Shown here piece after piece: positions 1-6,440 of a stretch of 10,184 nucleotides of DNA. The notes under the pieces are model-generated. The model saw only the letters and a program-made list of their open reading frames with translations, had not been told where the DNA came from and did not search any database. Positions within the stretch are counted from its first letter, which is position 1. Every line of letters begins with the position of its first letter. The stretch is from JBQTHI01 sp052390035 (lineage in GTDB: Bacteria; Actinomycetota; Acidimicrobiia; Spongiisociales; ZC4RG35): positions 1-10,184 of the forward strand of contig JBQTHI010000102.1 of the NCBI GenBank assembly GCA_052390035.1, given 5' to 3'. Both the position numbers and the translations under genes were made by a program.

Positions 1-389
1 GAACCGCCCACCCCGGCATCGTTGCGAAGCGTCTCCCCGATCAGGGCCTGGAGGGCATCGGGACTAGGCCGGGTGTCAAAGTGGATCAACCAGACGAAGC
101 TCACAGTCTGATCGAGACCACTCAGAACGGCTTCGGTACTCGGGACCACTCGGGGAGGAGGGTCATACGTGTCCGTTACGTCTCCGCTCGCGGCGGTTTC
201 CTGCCCACCGACCACCAGCACCTGGGCGGGCGCATAAACTTGCCTGGAGAGCGCGGTCAGAGTTTCCTTTAAGGGCAGTCCGTCCACGGCGATAACCACA
301 ACCGCCACCGCCGGCAGACCACCAGGGGTGGGTTTAGGCGAAGATGGGGCCAGGGAGGCGCCCTGCGGGCTGTTCATGGGATGAAACAT
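1..389 (-). CDS. Family 2 glycosyltransferase, N-terminal part (cut by window edge)
   Basis: The complement strand is open from an ATG at 389 (or an in-frame ATG at 377, four codons later) to the window edge. An in-frame TAG lies just upstream, so the start must be one of these two. Numbering from 377, residues 23-30 (AVAVVVIA) form the first beta strand of a GT-A nucleotide-sugar fold, residues 36-58 follow the usual helix-strand pattern ending in QVLVVGG, and residues 94-111 (FVWLIHFDTRPSPDAL) match the family stretch that normally reads LLDDDARPDPDAL around the metal-binding DxD. Here that stretch reads HFD, so the metal site may be altered. The family transfers sugars from activated nucleotide donors, usually onto envelope polysaccharide or lipid carriers; acceptor and donor cannot be told from this fragment. 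It is divergent from fbiA, with only 40 bp between the outer starts. The family call is fairly secure; the length and role are unknown because the C-terminal part is missing. Confidence 0.75.
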   Translation of the reverse strand, partial: MFHPMNSPQGASLAPSSPKPTPGGLPAVAVVVIAVDGLPLKETLTALSRQVYAPAQVLVVGGQETAASGDVTDTYDPPPRVVPSTEAVLSGLDQTVSFVWLIHFDTRPSPDALQALIGETLRNDAGVGG

Positions 390-420
390 TGTGGAGCGAC
401 CGGGCAGCTACCGCAATTGT

Positions 421-427
421 GGAGGTG
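421..427 (+). promoter_or_regulatory. Shine-Dalgarno site that fixes the fbiA start
   Basis: GGAGGTG lies a few bases before the ATG at 430. It is the best ribosome binding site in the area and favours that ATG over the in-frame GTG at 391, which has no such site and would add 13 residues not expected in the family. Confidence 0.75.
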
Positions 428-429
428 GC

Positions 430-1356
430 ATGCAGTTGGTGATGTTGTCGGGTGGGGTGGGCGGGGCGCGGCATGCCCGGGGCCTGCAGGCACTTGGGTC
501 GGAGGAGCTGACCGTGATCGTCAATGTGGGTGACGATGCCCGGATATACGGTTTGTTGGTCTCCCCCGATCTCGACACCGTGGTTTACACCATGGCCGGC
601 CGTGAAGGCCCCCACGGCTGGGGACTGGACGGGGACGCGTTCGTGACCATGGGAGCGATGGATGCCCTCCCCATTGACACCGCCTTCCGGATTGGGGATG
701 GCGACCTGGCAACCAACCTCTTTAGAACCGATCGAATTGGAGCCGGGTGGTCGCTGACCTGGGTCACCACCGCGGTGGCCTCCGCCTTCGGGGTGAGGGC
801 GACAATCCTGCCAGCCACCGACGACTCGCTCCGCACCGAGATAAAGCTTTCCGACGGGGAGTGGATTTCCTTCCAGGAGTATTTCGTCCACCGCCAGCAC
901 GCAGATGAGGTAGCCGATATCCGATTCGTGGGAGCGAGCGTTTCTAGTCCTTCTCCAGGCGTGATCGAGGCCATCGACGCCGCCGACGCCGTCCTGATCG
1001 GGCCATCGAACCCGATCCTGTCGATCTGGCCGATACTGGCGGTCCCCGGCGTCTCCGAGGCGATCGCCGGAAAGCCCATGGTGATGGCGGTCAGCCCGCT
1101 TATCGGGGGGGCCGCCCTTAAGGGTCCGGCCGACCGCCTTTTGACCTCGTTTGGCTACGGCGCCAACACCTCGGGTTTGGTCGCCTCTTACGGTGGATTG
1201 CTAACCGATCTCTTGATTGACCCTATCGATGGGGCTGATGCTTCGAGACCCGGGCGCCCACGCATCCATGTGGCGGATACCCGGATGCCCGATCTGGCGG
1301 GATCGACCCGGGTGGGGCAAACCCTCGTCGAGATCGTGGCTGGGAGCCGCGCATGA
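430..1356 (+). CDS. fbiA: 2-phospho-L-lactate (phosphoenolpyruvyl) transferase, F420 biosynthesis
   Basis: This is CofD/FbiA, which transfers the phospholactyl or phosphoenolpyruvyl moiety from its guanosine-diphosphate carrier to the deazaflavin FO, giving F420-0 or dehydro-F420-0 in the cytoplasm. At 308 residues it is near the usual 300-330. Family motifs are clear: LSGGVGGARHARGL at 6-19, NVGDDARIYGL at 32-42, SPDLDTVVYTMAG at 45-57, GDGDLATNLFRT at 89-100, a FQEYFV strand at 148-153, GPSNPILSIWPILAVPG at 191-207 and SPLIGGAALKGPA at 222-234. One small oddity is Tyr40 where many homologues have His (HGL). The start at 430 is chosen for its Shine-Dalgarno site and because residue 2 leads straight into the first beta strand. 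The stop overlaps the fbiB start (ATGA at 1353-1356), so the two are translationally coupled. No FO synthase (fbiC) or guanylyltransferase (cofC/fbiD) gene is in the window. Confidence 0.95.
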   Translation: MQLVMLSGGVGGARHARGLQALGSEELTVIVNVGDDARIYGLLVSPDLDTVVYTMAGREGPHGWGLDGDAFVTMGAMDALPIDTAFRIGDGDLATNLFRTDRIGAGWSLTWVTTAVASAFGVRATILPATDDSLRTEIKLSDGEWISFQEYFVHRQHADEVADIRFVGASVSSPSPGVIEAIDAADAVLIGPSNPILSIWPILAVPGVSEAIAGKPMVMAVSPLIGGAALKGPADRLLTSFGYGANTSGLVASYGGLLTDLLIDPIDGADASRPGRPRIHVADTRMPDLAGSTRVGQTLVEIVAGSRA

Positions 1357-2042
1357 TTTCAGTCTTCCCGGTCGAAGGCCTCCCGGAGGTGGCACCCGGA
1401 GACGACCTCGCCGGCCTGCTGACCGGCGCCCTCGCTGCCCTCCGGCCGGCCGACGGGGATATCGTTGTTGTCACTCAAAAGGTCGTCTCCAAGGCGGAAG
1501 GCGCGCTGGCCGACGCCGCCAGCGAGGCCGATTACCGAAAGGTCGTCGAGGAGCAAGCCGCCGCCACGTTGCGCCGGCGGGGTGACCTGGTGATCACCGT
1601 AACCAAACATGGGTTCGTTTGCGCCAACGCCGGCGTCGATCGGTCGAATGTGTCCGGCGATCGCGTCGTCCTCCTGCCCCGTCAGCCCGACCGTTCCGCT
1701 CACCGCCTCCGGATCCGGTTGGAGCGGAGCTTTGGGGTCGAGCTGGCAGTCATCATCACGGACACCTTTGGGCGGGCGTGGAGGGCGGGGCTGGTCGACG
1801 TCGCCATCGGGGTTTCGGGGATGGAGCCGATCCTCGATCTGAAGGGCACGATGGATGGGTTTGGTCGTCCCCTAGAGGTGACAGAAGTGGCGATTGTCGA
1901 CGAGGTGGCCGCGGCCGCTGAGCTGGCGATGGGAAAGGCGCGGGGTATCCCGGCGGCCCTCGTGCGGGGAGTTAGCTACGTCAGGGGCGAAGGAAGGGCA
2001 ACGGATCTGGTTCGCCCGCCGGCCCAGGATCTCTTCCGCTAG
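1353..2042 (+). CDS. fbiB: Coenzyme F420-0:L-glutamate ligase, single-domain form
   Basis: This is the CofE-type GTP-dependent ligase that adds L-glutamate residues to F420-0. Recognisable motifs are GDIVVVTQKVVSKAEGA at 35-51, ITVTKHGFVCANAGVDRSNV at 81-100, LLPRQPDRSA at 107-116, VIITDTFGRAWRAGLVDVAI at 133-152, DEVAAAAELAMGKARGIP at 183-200 and a C-terminal DLVRPPAQDLFR. Residue 111 is Gln where archaeal and mycobacterial enzymes usually have Asp (LLPxDPD). At 229 residues it matches archaeal CofE (about 250). It lacks the C-terminal FMN-binding nitroreductase-like domain that makes mycobacterial FbiB about 450 residues long; the reading frame simply ends in TAG, and the next 70 bp are repeats rather than a decayed domain. 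cofE would be an equally fair symbol. It starts inside the fbiA stop (ATGA), so it is the second gene of a two-gene operon. It converges on ugd. Confidence 0.93.
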   Translation: MISVFPVEGLPEVAPGDDLAGLLTGALAALRPADGDIVVVTQKVVSKAEGALADAASEADYRKVVEEQAAATLRRRGDLVITVTKHGFVCANAGVDRSNVSGDRVVLLPRQPDRSAHRLRIRLERSFGVELAVIITDTFGRAWRAGLVDVAIGVSGMEPILDLKGTMDGFGRPLEVTEVAIVDEVAAAAELAMGKARGIPAALVRGVSYVRGEGRATDLVRPPAQDLFR

Positions 2043-2050
2043 ACACTCTT

Positions 2051-2125
2051 CAATTAGGCGCTGGTCAATTACACACTGGTCAATTACGCGCTGGTCAATT
2101 ACGCGCTGGTCAATTACACACTGGG
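2051..2125. repeat. 15-bp tandem repeat, five copies, between fbiB and ugd
   Basis: Five head-to-tail copies of CAATTACRCRCTGGT start at 2051, 2066, 2081, 2096 and 2111. They differ only at a few positions: copy 1 has GGCG after CAATTA, copies 3 and 4 have CGCG, and copies 2 and 5 have CACA, with copy 5 ending CTGGG. The array fills nearly all of the 71 bp between the two convergent stop codons, and its last copy holds the ugd stop (TTA at 2114-2116, read as TAA) plus its final codons. On the ugd strand every copy has an in-frame TAA, or in copy 1 a CTA-derived frame equivalent (TAATTG becomes CCTAATTG). The stretch just before it (2036-2050) shows a weak resemblance that may be a degenerate sixth copy. 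No stable hairpin is visible, so I do not call it a terminator. Confidence 0.93.
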
Positions 2126-3400
2126 GCGACCGAGGCCCCGATAGTCGAGACCGGCCGCTCTGACCTTCTTCGGGTCAAGGAGGTTGCGGGCGTCGACCAC
2201 CCGATATCCCCTCATCACCGCCGCCACCGCAGTCAGGTCCTGGGCAAGGAACTCGGGCCACTCGGTAGCCACGAGCAACACATCTGCTCCTGCCGCCGCC
2301 TCCACCGCAGTGGAGGCGTGTCTCTGTTCTGGGTCGCGCGCCTCCGGGTCGTAGACGACCACCTCGGCGCCTTCGGCAATCAGGAGGCGGGCGATCCTCG
2401 AGGCGGGCGACTCACGGACATCATCGGTCCCTGCCTTGAACGCCACTCCCCAGATACCCACCCTCCGCCCCACTAAACCGCCCCCGGCGGCGTTGCGCAC
2501 TTTTTCGGCCACCAGCCGGCGTTGTTGCTCGTCGGCATCGATCACAGCCCGCAATAGGCTGAAGTCGTACCCGGCGTCGGCGGCGACGCCGATGAGGGCC
2601 AGGGTGTCCTTGGGGAAGCAGGAACCCCCATAACCGGGCCCTGGTTTGAGGAAGTGGGGGCCGATCCGATGGTCGAGTCCGACTCCTGCGAGCACGTCGA
2701 CAATATCCGCTCCGATCGCCTCGCAGAGATTGGCAAGAGTGTTGGCGAAGGTAAGTCGGGCGGCGAGATAAGAGTTGGAGGCGTATTTGACCATCTCGGC
2801 CGACGTGGGGTCGGTGACAAGAACCTTTGCGTCGATCGTCTGGTAGAGGGCTGCCACAGCGTCGGCGTCCGCCTGGTCGGTGGCACCAATGACGATCCGG
2901 TCCGGATGGAGGAAGTCGGAAACGGCGCTGCCCTCGCGCAAGAACTCGGGATGGGAAACAATCCCGGCCTCGCTTCCCAGGTTGGCCAGCCGCTTACGCA
3001 GAGCTACCACCGTGCCGGGCGGCACCGTCGACTTGACCACAAACCGGGCCCCCTGACCGAGTTCTAAGGCCAGCTCGTCGACTACTGCCTCAACATAGGA
3101 GAGGTCGGCCCGGCCATCTTCCCCCGGTGGGGTAGGCAGGCATAGGAAAACCAACCCGGCGCCGGTGACGGCCTCCCGGTTGGAGCCGTGAAACGAGAGG
3201 CGTTCGGCGGCCATCGCCGCCGACATCAGTTCGGCCAAACCCGCCTCGAAAATCGGAGTCTCGCCCCGGCGGAGCCGGTCGACCCGTTCCGGTTGGGCCT
3301 CACCGATGACCACCCGGTGTCCAAGGGTGGCCAACCCGGTGGCAGTCACCAACCCCACATAACCGGCGCCAATAACGGCTACACGCTGAGAATTGTCCAT
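2114..3400 (-). CDS. ugd: UDP-glucose 6-dehydrogenase
   Basis: It oxidises UDP-glucose to UDP-glucuronate in two NAD-dependent steps, supplying acidic sugar for envelope polysaccharide. The 428-residue product has the normal three-part structure. An N-terminal Rossmann domain carries GAGYVG at 11-16, with Glu34 where the NAD-ribose-binding acidic residue is usually Asp. STVPPGT is at 124-130 and HPEFLREGSAV at 150-160. The central dimer helix includes EMVKYASNSYLA at 202-213. The catalytic segment GYGGSCFPKD places the nucleophile at Cys261. A C-terminal UDP-binding domain has GVAFKAGTDDVRESPA. The ATG at 3400 is chosen because the glycine-rich strand begins six residues later and GGGGTGG lies just upstream; an in-frame GTG at 3433 would add 11 non-conserved residues. 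It lies 113 bp downstream of the LCP gene on the same strand. The stop is inside the tandem repeat. A GDP-mannose dehydrogenase of the same superfamily is possible but less likely by motif and context. Confidence 0.93.
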   Translation of the reverse strand: MDNSQRVAVIGAGYVGLVTATGLATLGHRVVIGEAQPERVDRLRRGETPIFEAGLAELMSAAMAAERLSFHGSNREAVTGAGLVFLCLPTPPGEDGRADLSYVEAVVDELALELGQGARFVVKSTVPPGTVVALRKRLANLGSEAGIVSHPEFLREGSAVSDFLHPDRIVIGATDQADADAVAALYQTIDAKVLVTDPTSAEMVKYASNSYLAARLTFANTLANLCEAIGADIVDVLAGVGLDHRIGPHFLKPGPGYGGSCFPKDTLALIGVAADAGYDFSLLRAVIDADEQQRRLVAEKVRNAAGGGLVGRRVGIWGVAFKAGTDDVRESPASRIARLLIAEGAEVVVYDPEARDPEQRHASTAVEAAAGADVLLVATEWPEFLAQDLTAVAAVMRGYRVVDARNLLDPKKVRAAGLDYRGLGRPSV

Positions 3401-3437
3401 CGATTCCACCCCTGACTCCTCCAAACCCGCCACCGAA

Positions 3438-3487
3438 CCGAACCTAAGGTCGCAAGGGGTATCGGCCCCCTACAACCTTAGGTTCGG
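3438..3487. other. Perfect 13-bp inverted repeat (nested hairpin) between LCP gene and ugd
   Basis: CCGAACCTAAGGT at 3438-3450 is exactly reversed and complemented by ACCTTAGGTTCGG at 3475-3487. Inside it, AGGGG at 3455-3459 can pair with CCCCT at 3467-3471 around a seven-base loop, so the whole may fold as a long two-part hairpin. It lies 26 bp past the LCP stop and 37 bp ahead of the ugd start. There is no run of T on either strand after it, so it is not a classic intrinsic terminator. It could be an operator for a dimeric regulator, a leader structure of ugd, or an mRNA-processing or stability element. Confidence 0.8.
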
Positions 3488-3513
3488 GGAAGGCCCCTCT
3501 ACAACCGCGGAAG

Positions 3514-4872
3514 CTAGCCGCTTTGAAGCGTCCTGTCAGCATCCAGTCCGACGATTACGACGGCATCGACGGAGGCGTCGACCGAGCCGGTGGCCACCGT
3601 TCCGAACCCGAGGGCTTCAACGATCGCCTGTGCCCCGGCCATCGCCTCCGGACGGACGATGATCGTCGTCAACTCGAAGTCGTCGCGATCGGCGTCTCCG
3701 ACATAGGCGATTTCGAAACCCTGATCGGCGAGAATTTCCGACCATCGGGTGGCCGATCCCTTGACTCCGTTCCCATTGAGAACCTCGAGGCGGAGGGGCG
3801 TCTCCGCCGTTGCCTCACCTATCGGATCGCCGGCGCCAAACGCCGCTATGAGATTGTCGGCCTCTGGATGCTCCATACGGACAATCGACATTCCTTCGAA
3901 GTCATCGATATAGCCGGGGAGGGTGGCGGTCTGGATCTTCGACCCTCCGATCGCCCTCATCGCAAACGCCAGCTCGATCAGCGAGGACTCGACCAGTGCC
4001 GAGTCAACCGAGAGATGTTTGGCGAAGGATGACACGATCGAACCGGTCTGGGTCAGCGTTGACGGCTTTCTTAGAGCCGAGAGGATGGAAAGGATTAGCT
4101 GTTGCTGGCGGCGGGTCCGCCCGAAGTCGTTGCCGTCCACCGAGGTCCAGCTCCCGTCGCGCAGCTCCTCGTAGGAGCGGGAGCGGGCGTAAGCGAGTGC
4201 CTGGTCGCCCTGCAACGTCCGCCGACCGGCCTCGACCATTAGCCCACTGTGGATGTCGCGAGCCGGGTAAGGAAAGTCCATGGACACGCCACCTACCTCA
4301 TCGACCAGCGACTGGAACCCGACGAAGTCGATCTCAACATAGTGATGGATCGGGAGCCCAGTCACCTGTTTTACGGTGCGAACCATTAATGCCGCGCCGC
4401 CGTAGGAATAGGCAGCGTTGATGCGATCGCTGCCCTTTCCCGGGATCTCAACGAGGAGGTCGCGCGGGATGGAGAGGATTTGGGCCGATCCGGTGGCGGG
4501 ATAAAGCTTGATCAGCATGATCACATCACCCCTGGCGCCGGGTGAATCTCCGAAGTTCTGGAGGCTGTCGAGCCCGGCCCGACTGTCGGACCCGATCACG
4601 AGGAAAGTGATCGGCTGATCGGCCGCGGTAGGCCGGTCGTTGAGCTCAGGAACCACTTCGGGGATCTGCGATGTATTGGTTCGGAAAGCGGACTGCGCCG
4701 AAGTCAACACCCATAAGGCAGCCCCCACCGTGAGGTTGGACAACACCAACAAGCCGATGATGAGCCGCTTCCACCACCGCGCCGGACCACGGCGACGACC
4801 GTTTGATCCGTCGTCGCCGGCAGAATGTTTGGAAGGGCGCGGAGAAGAAATGAGGGTCGAGTCGGAACTCAT
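3514..4872 (-). CDS. LytR-CpsA-Psr (LCP) family glycopolymer-peptidoglycan ligase with LytR_C domain
   Basis: LCP enzymes transfer lipid-linked glycopolymers (teichoic acids, arabinogalactan, capsule) onto peptidoglycan at the outer face of the membrane. The 452-residue product has a short cytoplasmic N-terminus rich in Ser, Arg and Lys, one membrane helix at about 37-56, then the extracellular LCP domain at about 88-310. Conserved positions are visible: GSDSRAG at 94-100, SIPRD at 134-138, DRINAAYSYGG at 149-159, VGGV at 193-196, QALAYARSRSY at 224-234 and FGRTRRQQQLI at 250-260. These hold the Asp and Arg residues that bind metal and pyrophosphate in the family. Residues 361-443, starting RLEVLNGNG, match the LytR_C domain. 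The ATG at 4872 has AGGGG five bases upstream on its strand. It precedes ugd on the same strand, which supports a shared role in envelope polysaccharide. Its exact glycopolymer substrate cannot be told. Confidence 0.93.
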   Translation of the reverse strand: MSSDSTLISSPRPSKHSAGDDGSNGRRRGPARWWKRLIIGLLVLSNLTVGAALWVLTSAQSAFRTNTSQIPEVVPELNDRPTAADQPITFLVIGSDSRAGLDSLQNFGDSPGARGDVIMLIKLYPATGSAQILSIPRDLLVEIPGKGSDRINAAYSYGGAALMVRTVKQVTGLPIHHYVEIDFVGFQSLVDEVGGVSMDFPYPARDIHSGLMVEAGRRTLQGDQALAYARSRSYEELRDGSWTSVDGNDFGRTRRQQQLILSILSALRKPSTLTQTGSIVSSFAKHLSVDSALVESSLIELAFAMRAIGGSKIQTATLPGYIDDFEGMSIVRMEHPEADNLIAAFGAGDPIGEATAETPLRLEVLNGNGVKGSATRWSEILADQGFEIAYVGDADRDDFELTTIIVRPEAMAGAQAIVEALGFGTVATGSVDASVDAVVIVGLDADRTLQSG

Positions 4873-4973
4873 GCGATACCCCTAGAGACGTCGGTGACGA
4901 TAACAAGGTTCCCTGTCCAACGCCTATCCCAACCGGGGCTAGCCTCCCGCCCAACTTCGAGAAGCGGAGCATT
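4873..4973. promoter_or_regulatory. Divergent intergenic region between the LCP gene and the hydrolase
   Basis: These 101 bp separate two divergent starts and must hold the promoter of at least one of them. The minus-strand gene has AGGGG near its ATG and the plus-strand gene has GGAG near its GTG. I found no convincing -35/-10 pair on either strand, so no promoter position is given. Confidence 0.4.
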
Positions 4974-5717
4974 GTGGCGGTCCTGCCCCACGAGGGGACT
5001 TTTTCGATCCTTTACGGAACTCAGCCGGTCCCGGTCGGCACCGGGTATCAACCGGGTTACCTCGCCAGGCCCGACGAGGCCGGAAAGTTTCCTGTCGTCC
5101 TCCTCCTCCCCGGTTTGGCGGGCCTCCGCAGCGCGGAGAAGGACCTATGTCGCCGGCTGGCCCGGAATGGGTTCGGCTGTCTTGGCATCGAACTTTACGG
5201 AGGCAACGGAGCGGGGAGCACCGCCGCCTCGTACGCCGAAACCACCGACGAGGAGTGTTTGATCGGGACCGACGAGTCGTTTGACTATCTGCAGAGCGAC
5301 GACGTCTTCTGGGCGATTCGGGAAACCTGCGGAATCATCGGCGTCGACGTCGGGGGCCGCTTCGCCTTGATCGCCGCCGCCACCCGGCCCTGGGTGGGAG
5401 CGGTGGCGGTGGCTTCGACCCCACTTACCGGTGACGAAGGCCGCCGCCACCAGGTGGCGAACTTCCTCTCCCACCTCCCGACCCCCGTCCTCGGCCTCTA
5501 CGGAGAGGCCGACAACCTGATCGCCAACGAAACAATCGACGAGGCGCAGGATCGCAACGCTCACGGACAGTGGCTCCTCTATTCAGGGGCTAAACACGAC
5601 TTCCTCGACGACGGCCACATCGATTACGACGCTGGCGCCGCCGCCGATGCCCAGACCAGGCTTGTCAATCTTTTCCGAACGGCCCTGCCGGAGGCGATTA
5701 CCGAAGACCTCGGTTAG
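4974..5717 (+). CDS. Dienelactone-hydrolase-family alpha/beta hydrolase with Asp in the nucleophile position
   Basis: The 247-residue product follows the dienelactone hydrolase (DLH) pattern: the lead-in GYLARPDEAGKFPVVLLLPG at 24-47, a strand and elbow IIGVDVGGRFAL at 121-132, LGLYGEADN at 173-181 holding the acid Asp180, and SGAKHDF at 204-210 holding His208. In DLH the elbow normally reads GFCMGG with a Cys nucleophile. Here the codon at 5346-5348 is GAC, giving Asp125. The Glu of the usual QE(I/L)FG strand, which activates that Cys in Pseudomonas DLH, is replaced within LLLPGLAG. Either the enzyme uses Asp as nucleophile, as haloalkane dehalogenases and epoxide hydrolases do, or it has lost hydrolase activity. 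There is no signal peptide, so it is cytoplasmic. The GTG start has GGAG five bases before it; no earlier start is in frame nearby. It is the only plus-strand gene in its unit and meets birA tail to tail with one base between. Substrate unknown. Confidence 0.85.
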   Translation: MAVLPHEGTFSILYGTQPVPVGTGYQPGYLARPDEAGKFPVVLLLPGLAGLRSAEKDLCRRLARNGFGCLGIELYGGNGAGSTAASYAETTDEECLIGTDESFDYLQSDDVFWAIRETCGIIGVDVGGRFALIAAATRPWVGAVAVASTPLTGDEGRRHQVANFLSHLPTPVLGLYGEADNLIANETIDEAQDRNAHGQWLLYSGAKHDFLDDGHIDYDAGAAADAQTRLVNLFRTALPEAITEDLG

Positions 5718-5718
5718 C

Positions 5719-6396
5719 TCAGGTTGGTGGCCGCACATGGTGAACCTCACCGGCGATCAACCGTTGAACTCCTGAATCCGTCGCCACCACGAGCGCCCCC
5801 GTTTCGTCGACGTCGACTGCGCGTCCAACGCCTTGCGGCTCCCAGTTGATCGTGCGGCCGATGGTGGAGCACCGCTCGAGATAGCGGTCTCGGGGCCAAG
5901 TCTCCGGCCTGCCCTTGAGGGCGGCAAAGAGGTGATCCGCCCATTGGCGGGCAACCTCGCGGTAGCGGTCAGGGCCGGGGTCGGCGGCGTATAACCCTCC
6001 CCGCCCCGGAGGAGGCTCTGGCCACCAGAGGTTGACCCCGCAACCCACGACCACCCTGGTTCCGCTCGCCTCCACCAGCAAACCTCCGACCTTCTCGTCG
6101 TCGATCAGCAGATCGTTCGGCCACTTCAGGCGGATGACCGGGCCGAGGATCTCGGCGGCCGACAGCCCGGCGATCAGCGGGATCAGAGGCCAGCTCGCAG
6201 CCGGCCAATCCGGTTCGAAGACGGCGCTCACCGCCAACGCCCGGGGAGCGGTCTCCCAACCGGTATGTCGTCGACCTCGCCCTGCGGTTTGACGCCCGGC
6301 GGCCACCACCTGGGGGGTGCCGTCATAGGCCCCGGCAGCCACATCCTGGGTGGAGGTCACCTCGTCGTAGATGTGCATGGAATAGGGTGTAGTCAT
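5719..6396 (-). CDS. birA: Biotin-[acetyl-CoA-carboxylase] ligase, no DNA-binding domain
   Basis: BirA activates biotin with ATP and attaches it to the carrier Lys of biotin-dependent carboxylases in the cytoplasm. From the ATG at 6396 the product has 225 residues. It shows EVTSTQD at 12-18 (substrate-facing strand), the biotin/AMP-binding loop GRGRRHTGW at 39-47, KWPNDLLIDDEKVGGLLVEA at 91-110 and VVVGCGVNLWWP at 115-126. A small C-terminal SH3-like domain follows (GVGRAVDVDETGALVV). There is no N-terminal helix-turn-helix, so it is a group I ligase that cannot act as the biotin repressor. Other starts are a TTG at 6423 (nine more residues) and an ATG at 6378; none has a strong ribosome site. 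It is divergent from accD, 44 bp apart, and its likely target is Lys546 of the AccA encoded two genes away. The stop lies one base from the hydrolase stop. Confidence 0.94.
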   Translation of the reverse strand: MTTPYSMHIYDEVTSTQDVAAGAYDGTPQVVAAGRQTAGRGRRHTGWETAPRALAVSAVFEPDWPAASWPLIPLIAGLSAAEILGPVIRLKWPNDLLIDDEKVGGLLVEASGTRVVVGCGVNLWWPEPPPGRGGLYAADPGPDRYREVARQWADHLFAALKGRPETWPRDRYLERCSTIGRTINWEPQGVGRAVDVDETGALVVATDSGVQRLIAGEVHHVRPPT

Positions 6397-6440
6397 TCCG
6401 GCCAGTTTCGAAGCGTTCCACAAGGATATGGAGGCCGCCG

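Noticed and set aside
388..424. Direct repeat ATTGTGGAG (388-396 and 416-424) in the divergent region ahead of fbiA
   Set aside because: Only nine bases long; the second copy is largely the fbiA ribosome site, so chance is likely. No -35/-10 pair could be set around it.
391..429. GTG at 391 as the fbiA start
   Set aside because: It has no ribosome site and adds 13 residues ahead of the conserved first strand; the ATG at 430 has GGAGGTG before it.
334..900. Minus-strand ORF (188 codons) opposite fbiA, reaching into the glycosyltransferase start
   Set aside because: Composition is that of an antisense shadow, and its end overlaps the true glycosyltransferase N-terminus in another frame.
2051..2125. 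Tandem repeat as a CRISPR array or intrinsic terminator
   Set aside because: Units are 15 bp with no spacers, and they form no stable hairpin or T tract.
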